Positions 19,000 through 29,791 are shown, counted from the first letter of the stretch. The stretch is 64,000 nt of DNA from Nematostella vectensis (GCF_932526225.1 NC_064041.1:124001-188000); one strand, 5' to 3'. Notes: generated by a model not told the origin, from the letters alone. Translations and numbers: made by a program.

Positions 19000-19480
19000 T
19001 ATTTGTTATTTGATATTTTTAAATCAAGGTGAAATTTATAATAAATTATCTTCCTGCTGTTTTCCACTCATGGGGTAATAGGGTTATAAGTGTAGTAGTT
19101 GTGTGTGGGATACATAAAGTGAAACTAAAAAGAACAAACTATCTTTTCTAACCTAAAAAGAAATTTGTATGTATATCGGAAAATGTAATGTCACAAAATA
19201 GTATCAAAAATATCAAATATTAAGCACCCTAGAAAAATAAAATGTTCAAGATGTTCAATTTTGTAACAACCCACTTATCATCCCCTTTTAGAATTAATAA
19301 TCTTGATAAGTATCACCATTTTTGTGGGACGGCATACATTTAAGACTTCTTACAAAGGATAATCTCCACATGCATGTTGTAATTTTTTGGAAGGTTCAGC
19401 TTCCCATTCATTGCATGGCTGGGCTTGGTATGTTAGCACATTCACAACAGTTTGATGCTGGAAAACAGTATTTTGTTGTT
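19000..19480. other. AT-rich spacer
   Basis: No convincing exon. It may contain intron sequence of the HIRAN relic. Confidence 0.4.
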
Positions 19481-19483
19481 ATT

Positions 19484-19868
19484 ATACAAGCTGGAGTCCG
19501 GATTTGAATCAAACGCGGTATCACAGCCATTTTATCGCTCGTCGGTTTTTTCTTTCTTTTTAACTTGACTTCGCCGCTCAGACAAACAAAACAGTCAAAC
19601 TATTCAGGGATTTAGCTTTTTGTGAGTATACTTGCCAATCTTGCTTACTTAAGTCAGACTTGTTTTCTTCTTCCGAGTTATTTTATGATCTCTTTTCATT
19701 CCTATCGAGTTGGCAAAACAACAACACGCAACCCGCGGGGGGACAAAATAAAAGGAGCAAATCATCACGCGCAGTGGTGGGGTGGTGGTTACTAGAAAAT
19801 AGCCAGATTCGTAAGCGACATGGCGCGCGGGTAATACCAAAGTGTCTCTTCTTATCTTATGCTCTCTT
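19484..19868. repeat. Dispersed repeat, copy 1
   Basis: From caagctggagtccggatttg to ctcttatcttatgctctctt, it matches 47686-47990 over about 300 bp with small indels. Shared landmarks are tttgaatcaaacgcg, cctatcRagttggcaaaac, caacacgcaacccgcggggg and gacatggcgcgcgggtaata. Confidence 0.8.
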
Positions 19869-19869
19869 G

Positions 19870-21290
19870 ATAATGGCCGCCATATTGGAATTTCTCTCCA
19901 TTTGGAAAATGGGGGCAGGGCTTAGGCCCTTTTATACCGCGCCTTCGTGTTTAATAGATAGACTCAATTGTTGCTACGAAGAGCTTTATTTCTTGCTCCA
20001 GTAAAGCAATATTCTAGAGTGCTAGTCATTTGGTACGACCTCCAAATTCCCCCGTCGTGAAGCCAGATTGTCACTCATAAGGACATGACGGGAAAAACTT
20101 GGAGGACGCGCAATTCGAGATAGAGAAAGAAGACACAATTTCTTACAATGGCCATCGGTTCCTTGTATTACGGACTGATTTTTAAAACACAAATAACGTG
20201 AGGCCGAAATGCACATACCCAGATTTTGGCTTTTTAAGATAATTTTCCTTGATCATCATTGCGCTATGTATCAGCTCAGGGACAAAAGCTCAAATTTCAA
20301 TGACCCTCCCAAAAAGTCGCATCAATTTAAAAAAAAGTCGCACTTGATATTTTGTTTGCTATAACTTACTAAGTTCTCAAAGAAATTCTCCGCCTTATAG
20401 ATGTGAAATTATTATTTGAAGCGTCATTTCATGTTTTTCCGTCATGTCACTAATAAGGGTTTTGACACTTCTAGCAAACAAGCAATAGGGTAAGGAATAA
20501 CATATCGAATTTTATGTTATATTTTTTTATGTAAAGTTTTTGAAAAGGTCTTCAAAGTTCGGACTGTTCTGTTAATCGAGTTGCAATGCGCATAAATTTC
20601 AACCCTCATTACCTGTTCCGGGATTAACTCAAAATACAGATCTCCTTTTGCCTCCGTAAAATCATGTAATGTTATAAAATAATTGAGATAGTAAAGGCAC
20701 TCTGATTGGTGGGATTGGTCACTTTCATTACATGATGAAGGTTATGCGATGACGCGGCATAAAATCTAGTAAAGAGAATTCGTGCATTATCAGTCAACAA
20801 CCCTGTGAAATCCGAAGAACTTTTACCTTTCAACACTAAAAAATGTAACTCTTCGGGAAAAAATGTGCAATCCAAATAGATGAGCAACCAAACGATGAAG
20901 TAAATATTGCTTGGAATTTGAAGCCAGTTCTGTTTTTCAATCTGTTTTCTGCGCGCGAGCGAGAAAAATACCGATTTTCACTCATTTGCTTCCTGACGTT
21001 GACGAGATAAGAGCTCAGCAGGAACATCAAATCTGGTAAGAATTTGCCGAAAATGACATGAAAATAACAGCTACCGTATTATTTTATTCGGTTTCCAGAT
21101 TCCCTATTAAACTTTATTAACTGATGTTAAATCGGAGTTTTAGAATACAAATTGATCTACAAAAGGTTGTTTTCCCTCGAAAACAGTGAAATTTTGAATC
21201 ATAAGACTTTATTTTTCGTATAGTGTTGGTTGCATTGAACTTTCCCTTTCTAGATAATCAAGAGGTAGAAAAGTAATGGGCCATGTTTTG
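19870..21290. other. Gene-free region
   Basis: Contains a YY1-like palindromic segment (aatggccgccatattgg near 19872) and several short minus-strand open frames (20022-20216, 20672-21030) with no recognisable motif. I do not call genes here. Confidence 0.4.
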
Positions 21291-21295
21291 TATCG

Positions 21296-21528
21296 ACTAT
21301 TCATATATTAGAACTGACAAGTTGTTTTTCAAAAGTTTTATTGAGAATTTATGCTTATTTTACAAATGTAGGTCCTTAAAAATGTAGAACAATTTGTAAT
21401 ACTATTTCAGAAAGTATCTTCAAAGATTATTCCTCCCTATTATTGCCATTTAGCTTGTGTCTGTCAGCAAAAGGCTCAGTTAATTATACCACGCTGCTGT
21501 CCAATAAATTTTGTCTTGCATCATATTT
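21296..21528 (+). repeat. Long direct repeat bracketing the YR relic, left copy
   Basis: About 230 bp from actattcat to tcttgcatcatattt, matching 26637-26864 in the same orientation at roughly 85% by eye. Shared landmarks are attagaactgacRa, tcaaaagtttta, gtgtctgtcagcaaaaggct. Candidate (split) direct terminal repeats of the tyrosine-recombinase retroelement. Confidence 0.7.
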
Positions 21529-21944
21529 ATCTTAAAAAATTGTCAAAACGAAATTATAAGTTACGTCCCCTTTGGCCTCTCATATTTCCACAGTCAAGGA
21601 GAAAATTCAGATATAGTTAGTCTCCAATAGTTGTTTGTTCAGATGTGTATTACCCATAGGTCGTATTCAATGTAACTAACCATGAAACAATATCAACTTG
21701 ATTTATTTGCATACATCTGCATTGAATACAGCTCATAGATAATACGACGACATTTGAACTTAGCCTTAGGAGATACACCCGCCCCCGTTGTGGCCCCAGT
21801 CCGAGCTGCTGCTGCAGGTTCAGCCCTTCCTCCTCCTTCGGGTCTCTAAGTAACTATTACTGCGTCGCTGATTGAAATTATTGTCAGCTATCACTAGACA
21901 CTAGTTTATTTGTCATTCTGTAGTAATACTCCTTACGTTATGGT

Positions 21945-22620
21945 GAATGATTTTGGCTTGGTACTGGACGTTGGTCAGTACGAAATTATTAGTTATTTGG
22001 GACCATTCGGGTCGGGCGCGAAGTACTGAAATATATTTTCAGGCGGTAGTAGGATTTGGTTTTGGTCTTGTACTGGACTTCGATCAGTACGAAATTATAA
22101 GTTATTTAGGACCATTTGGGTCGGGCGCGAAGTACTGAAATGTGATTTCAGGCGCCTATTAGGAATTCGCTTTGGCTTTGTACTGGACTTCGGTCAGTAC
22201 GAAATTATTAGCAATTTAGGACCATTCGGGTCGGGCGCGAAATACCCAAAATATTTTCAGGCGCTAGTAGGATTTGGTTTTGGCCTTGTACTGGACTTCG
22301 GTCAGTACAAAATTATCAGTTATTTATTTGCGACCATTCGGGTTAGGCGCGAAGTACTGAAATATAATGTTCAGGCGCTAGTAGGATTTGTTTTTTGGCT
22401 CGGGTACTGGACTTCGGTTAGAAGGAAATTATTAGTTATCTAGGACCGTTTTAGTACTGAGTTTTAATTTTCAGGCGCCATATAGAAATATTTGGCTAGT
22501 TCTCTACTGTGGTCAGTACGAAATTATTTTTTATTATAGGACCATTCGGAACGGGCGTGAAGTACTGGAATGTAATTTCAGGCGCCTGTTAGAAATTCGC
22601 TTTGGTTTTGTAATGCCGTG
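21945..22620 (+). repeat. About six tandem ~110-bp units with internal palindrome
   Basis: GTACTGGACxTYGGTCAGTAC begins units at about 21961, 22070, 22180, 22288, 22404 and 22504 (periods 109, 110, 108, 116, 100). Each unit holds the dyad GTACTG...CAGTAC, then aggaccattcgggtcgggcg and a second half-dyad (aagtactgaaat), then ttcaggcgc. The units diverge, so the array is not recent. Confidence 0.88.
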
Positions 22621-22756
22621 TCCCGGGACTGAGGATGTTTAATTTCGTGCTGCTGTTGTTGTTGTAGGAAAGAATGTTAGAATTTAAGGCGCTATTCTAT
22701 CAGGAACTGTTCTGGATGATCTAAGAAGACTGAAATGTACTTTTCTGTTACAGTAA

Positions 22757-22999
22757 GGGAAATGCGGAAGTTTTCTGAGGGAAGAAATTGATGGCGCTAC
22801 ACAGACATCGGCAGTTAACCAAGCAATTGTGATGGTGGGGCAATTAGCCCTGGAGCACTTGGAGGACGCTGGGAGAAAAGCAGGTCATGACGAGACAAAA
22901 AAATTCTCCGCCGTTCTTTCAAAGTGCAAAAAGTTACCGATTAATGACCAGCTGGGTGACCTCGTCCTGCGTCTGCTCGGTGATGAGGTTGACAATTAG
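22757..22999 (+). pseudogene. Small ORF of the YR retroelement, possibly Gag-like
   Basis: A frame open for 80 codons to a TAG at 22997-22999, with REEIDGATQTSAVNQAIVMV, GQLALEHLEDAGRK and LPINDQLGDLVLRLLGDEVD. Regular helical patterning suggests a real protein. It lies upstream of RNase H-like and recombinase relics on the same strand, the position of a gag in DIRS/Ngaro-type elements. The assignment is positional only. Confidence 0.4.
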
Positions 23000-23021
23000 A
23001 CGATATTTTCGTTTCGTAAAA

Positions 23022-23036
23022 TCCAAGACGGCGGAC
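23022..23036 (+). promoter_or_regulatory. YY1-like motif with start codon changed to ACG
   Basis: TCCAAGACGGCGGAC matches the 7531-7545 motif except ATG>ACG, followed by an open stretch (ADGTDELDTSFHEMNLDG) to a donor (gatg|gtatgt). It is an inverted partner of 23365-23378. Confidence 0.45.
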
Positions 23037-23149
23037 GGCACTGATGAGCTCGATACATCATTTCATGAAATGAATTTAGATGGTATGTATGTTCTGGCAC
23101 TTATTTGAACTCATATTGCTTTGGTTGGATTGTATTCATTACAAATATC

Positions 23150-23474
23150 CACTTTCAGAGATATAATTCGACCACAAGAAGAAGCTCTAGAGCGAGGAAG
23201 TCACTATTTGCGCACATGATCGTACGCCGAATTCCAAACTCCAGGAAAGTATTTAGGCTATTTCTACAGTTATCATGTGCACATGGAATTTTATAAGCAA
23301 GAAATGCAGTATGGATAGGTCTTTCTTCGTCTGTGAACATTTTTAACATTTGCTCGCCGATTTCGTCCGCCATCTTGGATCTGTAATCTGCCAGTCGTTA
23401 TTTTTTTTGTCTCCGCTTCAGGGTTCCTGTGGATGTCCCCGCAACAACAAATAACGACTGGGTACGAGTCTACA
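23150..23474 (-). mobile_element. End fragment related to the 11.1-kb element
   Basis: Minus strand. Starting at 23472, agactcgtacccagtcgtta matches the TIR of the 11.1-kb element (first 17 bases). Further in are aacgactggcag and CCAAGATGGCGGAC (23365-23378), whose ATG opens MADEIGEQMLKMFTDEERPI, then HTAFLAYKIPCAHDNCRNSL. This is clearly related to the first exon at 7537 (ERPYHSAFLRDLLPCPHRKC). The fragment ends near 23150 and lies inside the tyrosine-recombinase retroelement relic, so it is a truncated second member of the family. No left TIR is visible. Confidence 0.65.
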
Positions 23475-23999
23475 ACAGATACACCATCCCGCCGGCTGAG
23501 TCTCCAGGACTCTACTTTGTCACCGATAATATGGGTTAGGATTCAGCAGGTGTACGGGGGGCTTAGGGGTCATTCATGTGATCTTACGGCTCTAGAATCA
23601 AATGTTCAAGCGGACTGTTGTGGACAACAATTCCCTTTCTTTGCGCCTGTTGCTTCAAGTGGGGCATCTGGCGTCAAAATGTTTGCTCAAGGAATCACTT
23701 GGAAGGAAAATTCGTTAACTGAGAACCCGTATGTTTTTCCCCCGTTTAATCTCATTGGCGCTACATTCAAGTTTTTGCGTGAGCAGAAGGCGAGATGCAC
23801 TGTGGTGATACCAGATAAATACCCTAGACCCTATTGGTGGCCTTTGATTCAGGCTCATGCCAGATCCAAGCTGCGACTTGCTACACTTAGTGAATGTAGT
23901 GTTCTGCGCCGTCCCAGTAGAGCTGGGTTTGTTGAATATGGTCCCATTCCCTGGGATCTCTGGGCCTTTAAGCTGACGTTCGGCGGTGATGGTGATTAG
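23433..23999 (+). pseudogene. RNase H-like domain of a DIRS/Ngaro-type element
   Basis: The 188-residue frame contains DLTALESNVQADCCGQQFPF, GVKMFAQGITWKENSLTENP, YVFPPFNLIGATFKFLREQK, RCTVVIPDKYPRPYWWPLIQ. The pattern D-L-x-A...G-V-x-x-F-A...Y-x-F-P-P...P-x-x-R-x-Y-W-W-P-L-I is what I recall from the RNase H/C-terminal part of reverse transcriptase in tyrosine-recombinase retrotransposons. No reverse transcriptase core is found upstream, where the 23150-23474 fragment lies. The protein ends in GGDGD at TAG. Confidence 0.6.
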
Positions 24000-24130
24000 G
24001 AGTCCGTGATTCGTGTGTACGGTAACACGCAAAGACTACTCGTATACAATACATCTTCGCCGATGAAATGTAATGATAGAAGCAGAAATGTTTATTTTGA
24101 CGGCATGTGAAGAGAAGAGAGTGCAGTAAG

Positions 24131-24146
24131 GGTATGAGTATATAAA
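24131..24146 (+). promoter_or_regulatory. TATA-box candidate
   Basis: GAGTATATAAAGGGAGAC is a strong TATA context about 130 bp before a nested hairpin and 700 bp before the recombinase ORF. It may be an internal promoter of the element. Confidence 0.45.
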
Positions 24147-24262
24147 GGGAGACATAGCGTGCTAGTGTCACTCTAGCCAGCTCCTCTGTTTAAGCCATAT
24201 TGACTTTTGCTAATTTTGTTTTTTATGTGTTATTTTTTTTTAACTTTTCTTCGGCTCTTAAG

Positions 24263-24298
24263 CCCCGAGAGCACGCAATGCTGAGCATTGGTTCGGGG
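24263..24298 (+). other. Nested hairpin
   Basis: Outer arms CCCCGA (24263-24268) / TCGGGG (24293-24298) enclose a perfect inner hairpin CAATGC-TGA-GCATTG (24276-24290). Conserved RNA structure or a recombination site is possible. Confidence 0.6.
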
Positions 24299-24714
24299 AA
24301 CGCGGTCCAGAGCTTTTTTCCTACAGGGTTTTTTATCTCTGGTTTACGTGTCCAGCTCAGTATTAACTTCTTGTAAATATAAATTAGGTGATTATAATAT
24401 ATTACCTTTTCAGATTGTAATTGTATTGGAAATTCAGCAGTGTTTACTGCTTGTCAGATTGTTTTGCATTGTAATCATTCAGTAGTGATTACTGCTAGCT
24501 GGGCGCTGGCTAAATATCCAGAATAAACAGGAGTTCTCCTGAACTTTTTTTGTTGTAAAGTGTTATATGAAATGGAGGCAAAATTTTGTATCAGTGTAAT
24601 TTAGAATCTCGTGGATGGGTTAGCAACATGGACTAATGGAGGACTGGCTGTGATGTGAGGAAAATCAACTGCCGTTAGTGGTAAGGGAAATAGTCAAGTA
24701 AAAAAATAAGTAAA

Positions 24715-24732
24715 TAAATAAATAAATAAAAA
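24715..24732. repeat. (AAAT)n microsatellite
   Basis: Four AAAT units; simple sequence. Confidence 0.75.
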
Positions 24733-24834
24733 CAGGATGGAAGATGTACTGCTTATATTATTATTAATTGAATAAGTGAAATGTAAAATGAATAAATTGT
24801 AAAAAATTGTTTGTTTTCCATTCTTGTTTAGCCG

Positions 24835-26095
24835 TTGCGGGAGGTCCCGAGGATTTGGACTCCAGCTATGGCCTGTCCCCAATGTAGTTACATTAATGAT
24901 CACATTTTCCGGTTCTGTAAAAAATGTTGGTATAGGCGACAACTAGTAAGCCATGTGAAACAGAAAAGGTTTGATGATGTTGATATTGAAAGTATTGACG
25001 CCCGCATGTCTTCTTTGTTTGAAAAACAGTCTAAGTATGATACACAGAAAAGCCTTTCTACACCCAGTTTTCCCTCTTTCTAAATTCTTTGGCAGTACCA
25101 AACGACATCTTTTCCGCAACCCCATTGGATATAGTTCGTTTTCTGATTTGGAAGAATGTAAAAGAAAAGACTTGTGTACATGTATTACACTGCCCTAACC
25201 GTGGTTCCAAGGCTGCGTCTGACTGTGGATGCCCTGTGTATCTCGCAGCGGGTACGGTTGATTAATTGATTGGGAAGTTGCGGGCACTGTTCAATGAAAG
25301 CGATCGATCTGGTGATTGGAATGATACTTAAGGTTTTGGGAATCCTGCGGCGTCTAGTTTGGTTCGTAAGTATCTCAAACTTGTCAAGGAGGAACAAGCG
25401 AGGGCTGGTGTCACTCCCACTCAAGCTACGCCGCTGTTTGTGGACAAATTAGCTCGATTGGTGGACTACTGGAATCATCAGATTGAGGTGACCCAGGACG
25501 ACCGCCTGAAACTAATTATACTTTTCAGATACCAAGCCTATTTTCAGACCCTGTTCTATTCAGGTGATAGGCCAAGTGTGCACAAATGAAATGTAACTGT
25601 TTTCTAATGATGACGGACTGCTATTTAACCATACATGGGATGAAATGCTTCGGGGAGATACATAAAATCTCTTTGGGGTTAAGGGATGTGCGAATGTAAA
25701 ATTGTACACAGTAGCAGCTATAGAGAGTTATATATCCGTGACTCGAGCAATGAAAGTTGATACTACTGATGGTCACCTTTTTCCGCCCGACTAACAATCA
25801 AGGCCATAGCTTCCGGTCGGGTTGTGCTATATCTCTAGCCCTGGCAGGTTCCGCCTTGGCGGACATTATGAGTCATGTGGGCTAGGAAAGGTCCCATACT
25901 GCAATATACTACAAGCAATTGGGTAAAGTACTACGCGACAGTGATACTTCGACCCGTTTGTCAGAGATAGTTGATGATTAACATCCCGTTGTAGAGCTTT
26001 CCAGGCAGTATCGAGATCTGAACACTGTCAAGTATTTCATGCTGGCTTTTCCCCCGGATAATTCGAAGAAGCGTAAGATGCAAGAATCTGAGTAA
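24835..26095 (+). pseudogene. Tyrosine recombinase relic with N-terminal zinc ribbon
   Basis: N-terminus: MACPQCSYINDHIFRFCKKC (CxxC...CxxC zinc ribbon), then DVDIESIDARMSSLFEKQ, NDIFSATPLDIVRFLIWKN and a CGCPVYLAAGTVD block. Central core-binding part: SSLVRKYLKLVKEEQARAGV, TPTQATPLFVDKLARL, LIILFRYQAYFQTLFYSGDR. Catalytic part (25.62-26.0 kb): FGVKGCANVKLYTVAAIESY, a SFRSGCAISL-type segment, AGSALADIMSHVG and HTAIYYKQLGKV with the candidate nucleophile tyrosine. This fits a DIRS/Ngaro or Crypton-type recombinase. At least six stops or frameshifts make it inactive. The adjacent RNase H relic favours a retroelement over Crypton. Confidence 0.65.
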
Positions 26096-26272
26096 TTTAG
26101 GGTTAGCCGGGTACTTAGATGTAACGAAATTCAGCGAATGACTCTTATGTGTATGAGATTTGATAATTAGGAAGGGATGGCTTAGTGAGGTTTGGGGGGT
26201 CATAGGTTGAGACGTGATTTGTTATGAGAGGTGAGGTTGGTGATAGACTTTACTGGCTTGGCGTAAGAGACC

Positions 26273-26562
26273 CACACGTTTGTTCTTACACACGGGCACT
26301 GAGGCACGTGTACTCCACCCAGGATACCATAAATAGGAACCAATTCGTAGGTATTCTTGTGTGTCTATGTCTTTTCTCCCACTGAGGTTCGTCGCGACGC
26401 AAAAAGGCGATTAATGGAAAGGTGGATGGGAGCTGCAACGGGGGGAGGGGATTATCGTGTCGTAGGTTTTTTGGCGCCTTTAAAGGGTACCCACCCACCC
26501 GACCCGTCGCGTGTATCATATTCAAAGGGGCCTTTGGCTCCGGATTCACACGTTTGTTCTTA
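26273..26562 (+). repeat. Segment bounded by a 16-bp direct repeat
   Basis: cacacgtttgttctta occurs exactly at 26273-26288 and 26547-26562, enclosing 258 bp of G-rich non-coding sequence. It may be part of a split direct repeat terminus of the YR element. Confidence 0.6.
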
Positions 26563-26636
26563 GACAGAACAATTAAATCTACCACTCTCAATACTAAATC
26601 AGTGATACGTGGAACAAAGGTCGGTTTGGATATTAT

Positions 26637-26864
26637 ACTATTCATCTTATTAGAACTGACGAATTTCTTTTTCAAAAGTTTTATGCTGATTTTACATGTC
26701 ACGGTCCTTACAAATGTTGAACAATTTGTACTATTATTTTAGAAAGTAGCTTCAAAGCTTATCTCTTCCCCTCTATTATTGCCATTTAGCTCGTGTCTGT
26801 CAGCAAAAGGCTCAGGTGATTGCATCACGCTACTGTCAAATAAATTCTCTCTTGCATCATATTT
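26637..26864 (+). repeat. Long direct repeat bracketing the YR relic, right copy
   Basis: Mate of 21296-21528, placed 0.5 kb after the end of the recombinase relic. Confidence 0.7.
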
Positions 26865-26945
26865 TGAATTGGATGTGAATAGATATTATATATATATGAA
26901 GTCTCTGACAGCAGGATGTATACCTTTTAATATGTTGAATGTTAA

Positions 26946-27530
26946 ATGAATAAGGTATGTTACACAGAAAGCAATAGTTACAGTTTTTTTCTTCTTTGGT
27001 GCAAAAATGTTTATAGTTTTATGATATTGCCACAGAAATGGCTAGCAGCACGAGTGGTACAGAGAGCTGGTAACAGACTGCACACACCTCCATCTTCCCT
27101 GTCCAAGACATCGCAAGAGGAACTGGCTAATGAACAAACTGCTGAACCACAAAGGAATATCATCCTGGCCGTACAAACCCTGTACCTGTGCCTATCTCCA
27201 ACCCAGTCCCTTTCGATATTGGTCTTTCTTTATATGATAAAAAGTGGGGTGGGAGTGGGACAATAGAAGGAGAGCGCAAATGACCAGAAAGCAGAAATTG
27301 AAGGAAAAGAGCCTTATCCTCAGAAAAAAGTGATAAGAAGAATTATAGAGGCATTTTTAAGGAAAGAATCAGAAATAGACATTATTTTGGATGATATTGA
27401 AAAAACAGCTCTTGAGAGTAAAGGACGTAATCGGTTTTCGATGCGTACCACAAAATTTGAGATTCAAAATCCACGCCCTCGAATGAGCGCTCAAAACAGG
27501 AGCAAAAATCGCCATCTACACAGATGAGTC
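26946..27530 (+). other. Unassigned open stretches
   Basis: Two open frames (26946-27266 and 27330-27527) show protein-like but unrecognised sequence (RAGNRLHTPPSSLSKTSQEE; RRIIEAFLRKESEIDIILDD). No splice or start evidence fixes a gene. Possibly eroded transposon exons. Confidence 0.25.
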
Positions 27531-27710
27531 TTACATTTGATTCGCGACATCAACAAATAAAAAAATATATTTCAACTCAAAGACAAATGCCCAAAGAAGC
27601 CATCTGACTGGAAAAATAATGAAAAGTAACAGAAAATTTGAATATTCTCTCGCCTTAGTGATCGAAGTTCCAATCTCTGTCAAAAACATATAACACATTT
27701 ATTATCAAAA

Positions 27711-28100
27711 TTCTCAAAAGTGCACCACAATACGTGAGAGGCACTCAGCATTCTCAAAACATAAGTAGTTTCTCTTGACATTTTCGTCAAGAAACATTTT
27801 TGCCGTTGCGAGTTTACTCCAAGAATAATTCCAAAAGTTTACAGGTTTTACCTCCAAATTCTTGTCATCTTGGACGGCCGCTGTCAATCTCAACCGATGT
27901 TTCAATTAGAGGCGCGAAAATTCCCACGATAACGTAGCTAAATACGCATCCAGGGCAATTTGAAGCGAGACATACCATAAATCTTTATTCAAAATCGTCG
28001 AAGTTTCCTTACTTGGTGACTTCTTTGAAGATTTGTGTTGGCATTGATTGAAATAGATCGCGTGACATTCGGCTGGTAGTTTACAATTCTTGTGTTTCAA
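27711..28100 (-). pseudogene. Minus-strand open frame with one internal stop
   Basis: Two consecutive minus-strand frames (28100-27906 and 27905-27714) are in the same phase, separated by one TAG. Together they give about 128 residues, including WYVSLQIALDAYLATLSWEF and VNFWNYSWSKLATAKMFLDE. No family is recognised; it could be a small host or mobile exon with a nonsense mutation, or chance. Confidence 0.25.
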
Positions 28101-28441
28101 CGCGCCACAATGAACTCTACACCCTTACGAGCTCGAGTCGAAGTAAATAGATTTTATTATCACTATCCCTATTTCTTTGAAAAGAAAAAGGGTTTAACAC
28201 TGTCTAACAGTTCTGTTGTACGCGGTGAACTTGAATGTAGCCAATGTCACGTTTTTGCTATATCGTAAGACCGCTGACAAGGGCGTTGTTGCCGTTCGCA
28301 AGAAATAGCAGTAACATTCTTCGTTATGGCGAGCTGTTTTCTCAAGAATGGTCATTCTATTGACTGCGGCCCTTCGCGATGACGGACAGAGCTGGTGAAG
28401 CTAGCCAATTGTAAAGATGATATCGGCGCTCATATGCGGAA

Positions 28442-28690
28442 ATGTCATCTCTCCCGTACAAGTATGTTCGAATACCAGGTTATATCCAGCGAGCTGTGCT
28501 TGGACATCTTTCCCAAGACACAATAAGCAATTTCAGAGTGTGCCCCCGACATCGGCACGAGCTAGGGAAGTACTGGAGGTCTAAGAGAACGTGTCAACAC
28601 CCCCTGCACTCTACTTCCTCTAAACACGTGAAGGCCCTAACGTGATTGGGGTGAAAATGGCAGGCGAAATCTTCGATGCAATTGGTACGC
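28442..28690 (+). pseudogene. Transposon-like family B, exon 1 (CPRHRHELGKYWRS)
   Basis: Reads MSSLPYKYVRIPGYIQRAVL, then FRVCPRHRHELGKYWRSKRT and CQHPLHS (C-x2-H...C-x-H, zinc-binding). A frameshift near 28620 leads into REGPNVIGVKMAGEIFDAIG and TQLPIGS before a donor (gatcct|gtaagt). I recall the C-P-x-H-R-x-x-L-G-x-x-W-R...C-x-H-P-x-H signature as the N-terminus of a multicopy invertebrate protein family, probably mobile. Family function unknown. Confidence 0.55.
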
Positions 28691-28792
28691 AACTGCCAAT
28701 TGGATCCTGTAAGTATTTTGAATCAAGAAATAAATAGAACAGGACAAACATTCCTGCAAACATTTAACTTACAGAAGCGCTCGAATGCCCAG

Positions 28793-28984
28793 CCCCCCCC
28801 CCCCCCCTCCACCCACACACGCCCTTAAAAAAACACATTGGGCGTGGGCGCGCAATATAAAGACAATATCTGATCGCATGCTTGATATAACGTTTGCAGA
28901 TAACCTTGTTGTAGATAGGGTATGTTAATTCAGAGGGGCCTTGTGTTACTCCCCAGTAAGGAGGGGGGGGGGGGGGGGGGGGGG
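28793..28984. repeat. C15 and G22 homopolymer tracts in inverted arrangement
   Basis: A run of 15 C at 28793-28807 and a run of 22 G at 28963-28984, about 155 bp apart in an intron of family B. They can pair as a hairpin or form G-quadruplexes. The exact lengths may be assembly artefacts. Confidence 0.85.
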
Positions 28985-29140
28985 TTGTGCGCGCACCCAA
29001 CCTTGTACATGTCATGCAACCAGTGCCCCCACCTCGCCACCTATATGCAAATAACGCTTTATTAATTGAGATAAACACGACATAAATCCTGTTTCCTGGT
29101 ACATTTTTGTAAAACTACTGTATTATACCAATTTAGCTGT

Positions 29141-29270
29141 ATGTACTGGCTGTATCAAAAATCACAAAGCAACGATCAAGACCACGCAAAATGATGCCGA
29201 TCTTGAAGCTGACTCTTTGCGAGATACGCTGGAAAACATGTCCTTGTTAGGGAATGAGCGACTGCTAAGG
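29141..29270 (+). CDS. Family B, exon 2 (AVCTGCIKNHKA)
   Basis: Clean borders (ccaatttag acceptor; ctaag|gtacat donor). Reads AVCTGCIKNHKATIKTTQND and then DLEADSLRDTLENMSLLGNE. The CxxC continues the cysteine-rich N-terminus of exon 1. Phase is compatible. Confidence 0.55.
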
Positions 29271-29400
29271 TACATGTGGCTGAGTATTCTGTTCAGTAGT
29301 TTTACCGATTGCACATAGTATTTGGAATAATTGGAGTGTATAAGATAGCTAACCTTGGGACTAGTTTATTTTGCTAAGCAATTAGAGTTGATCTTTTATA

Positions 29401-29791
29401 GGAACAGGACCGGACACAAGCAGTACGCCGAGCCACGCCTAAGCTTTCTCAGTACCCCTAAGGCCGCTAGAGAGACCGAGACGGACTGGACACCGGGCGA
29501 TTGGAAAGACAGTCACGAAGACGATGACGACGTAAATATATCTATTTACAATGATGCCATGAACAAATTGAGCTAAGTGTTAGGACTTCCCTTTCAACCA
29601 GTGACATCAAGGTTAAAAACAACCTGGCAACTTGCAGCAAAGAGTGAAAAGGATGAAATTACAGAGAAAGCTGATATTGGTTGTCGTTTGGTATGCGAAA
29701 TGCTAGCGCCAAAAGCAGAAGCTAACCTTTTTGACACAGTTTGTCAGCAAGGTAGAGACGAAGCACTGAGTGAGAGGCTAATTACGAAATG
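29401..29791 (+). pseudogene. Family B, exon 3 with frameshift
   Basis: The acceptor (cttttatag) is followed by NRTGHKQYAEPRLSFLSTPK and an acidic stretch ending MNKLS-stop at 29575. The next frame continues with LPFQPVTSRLKTTWQLAAKS, ADIGCRLVCEMLAPKAEANL and FDTVCQQGRDEALSERLITK. One frameshift near 29575 joins them. Unnamed helical domain. Confidence 0.45.

Noticed and set aside
24835..26095. Crypton (DNA-only tyrosine recombinase element)
   Set aside because: Not excluded, but the neighbouring RNase H-like ORF and direct repeats favour a DIRS/Ngaro-type retroelement.
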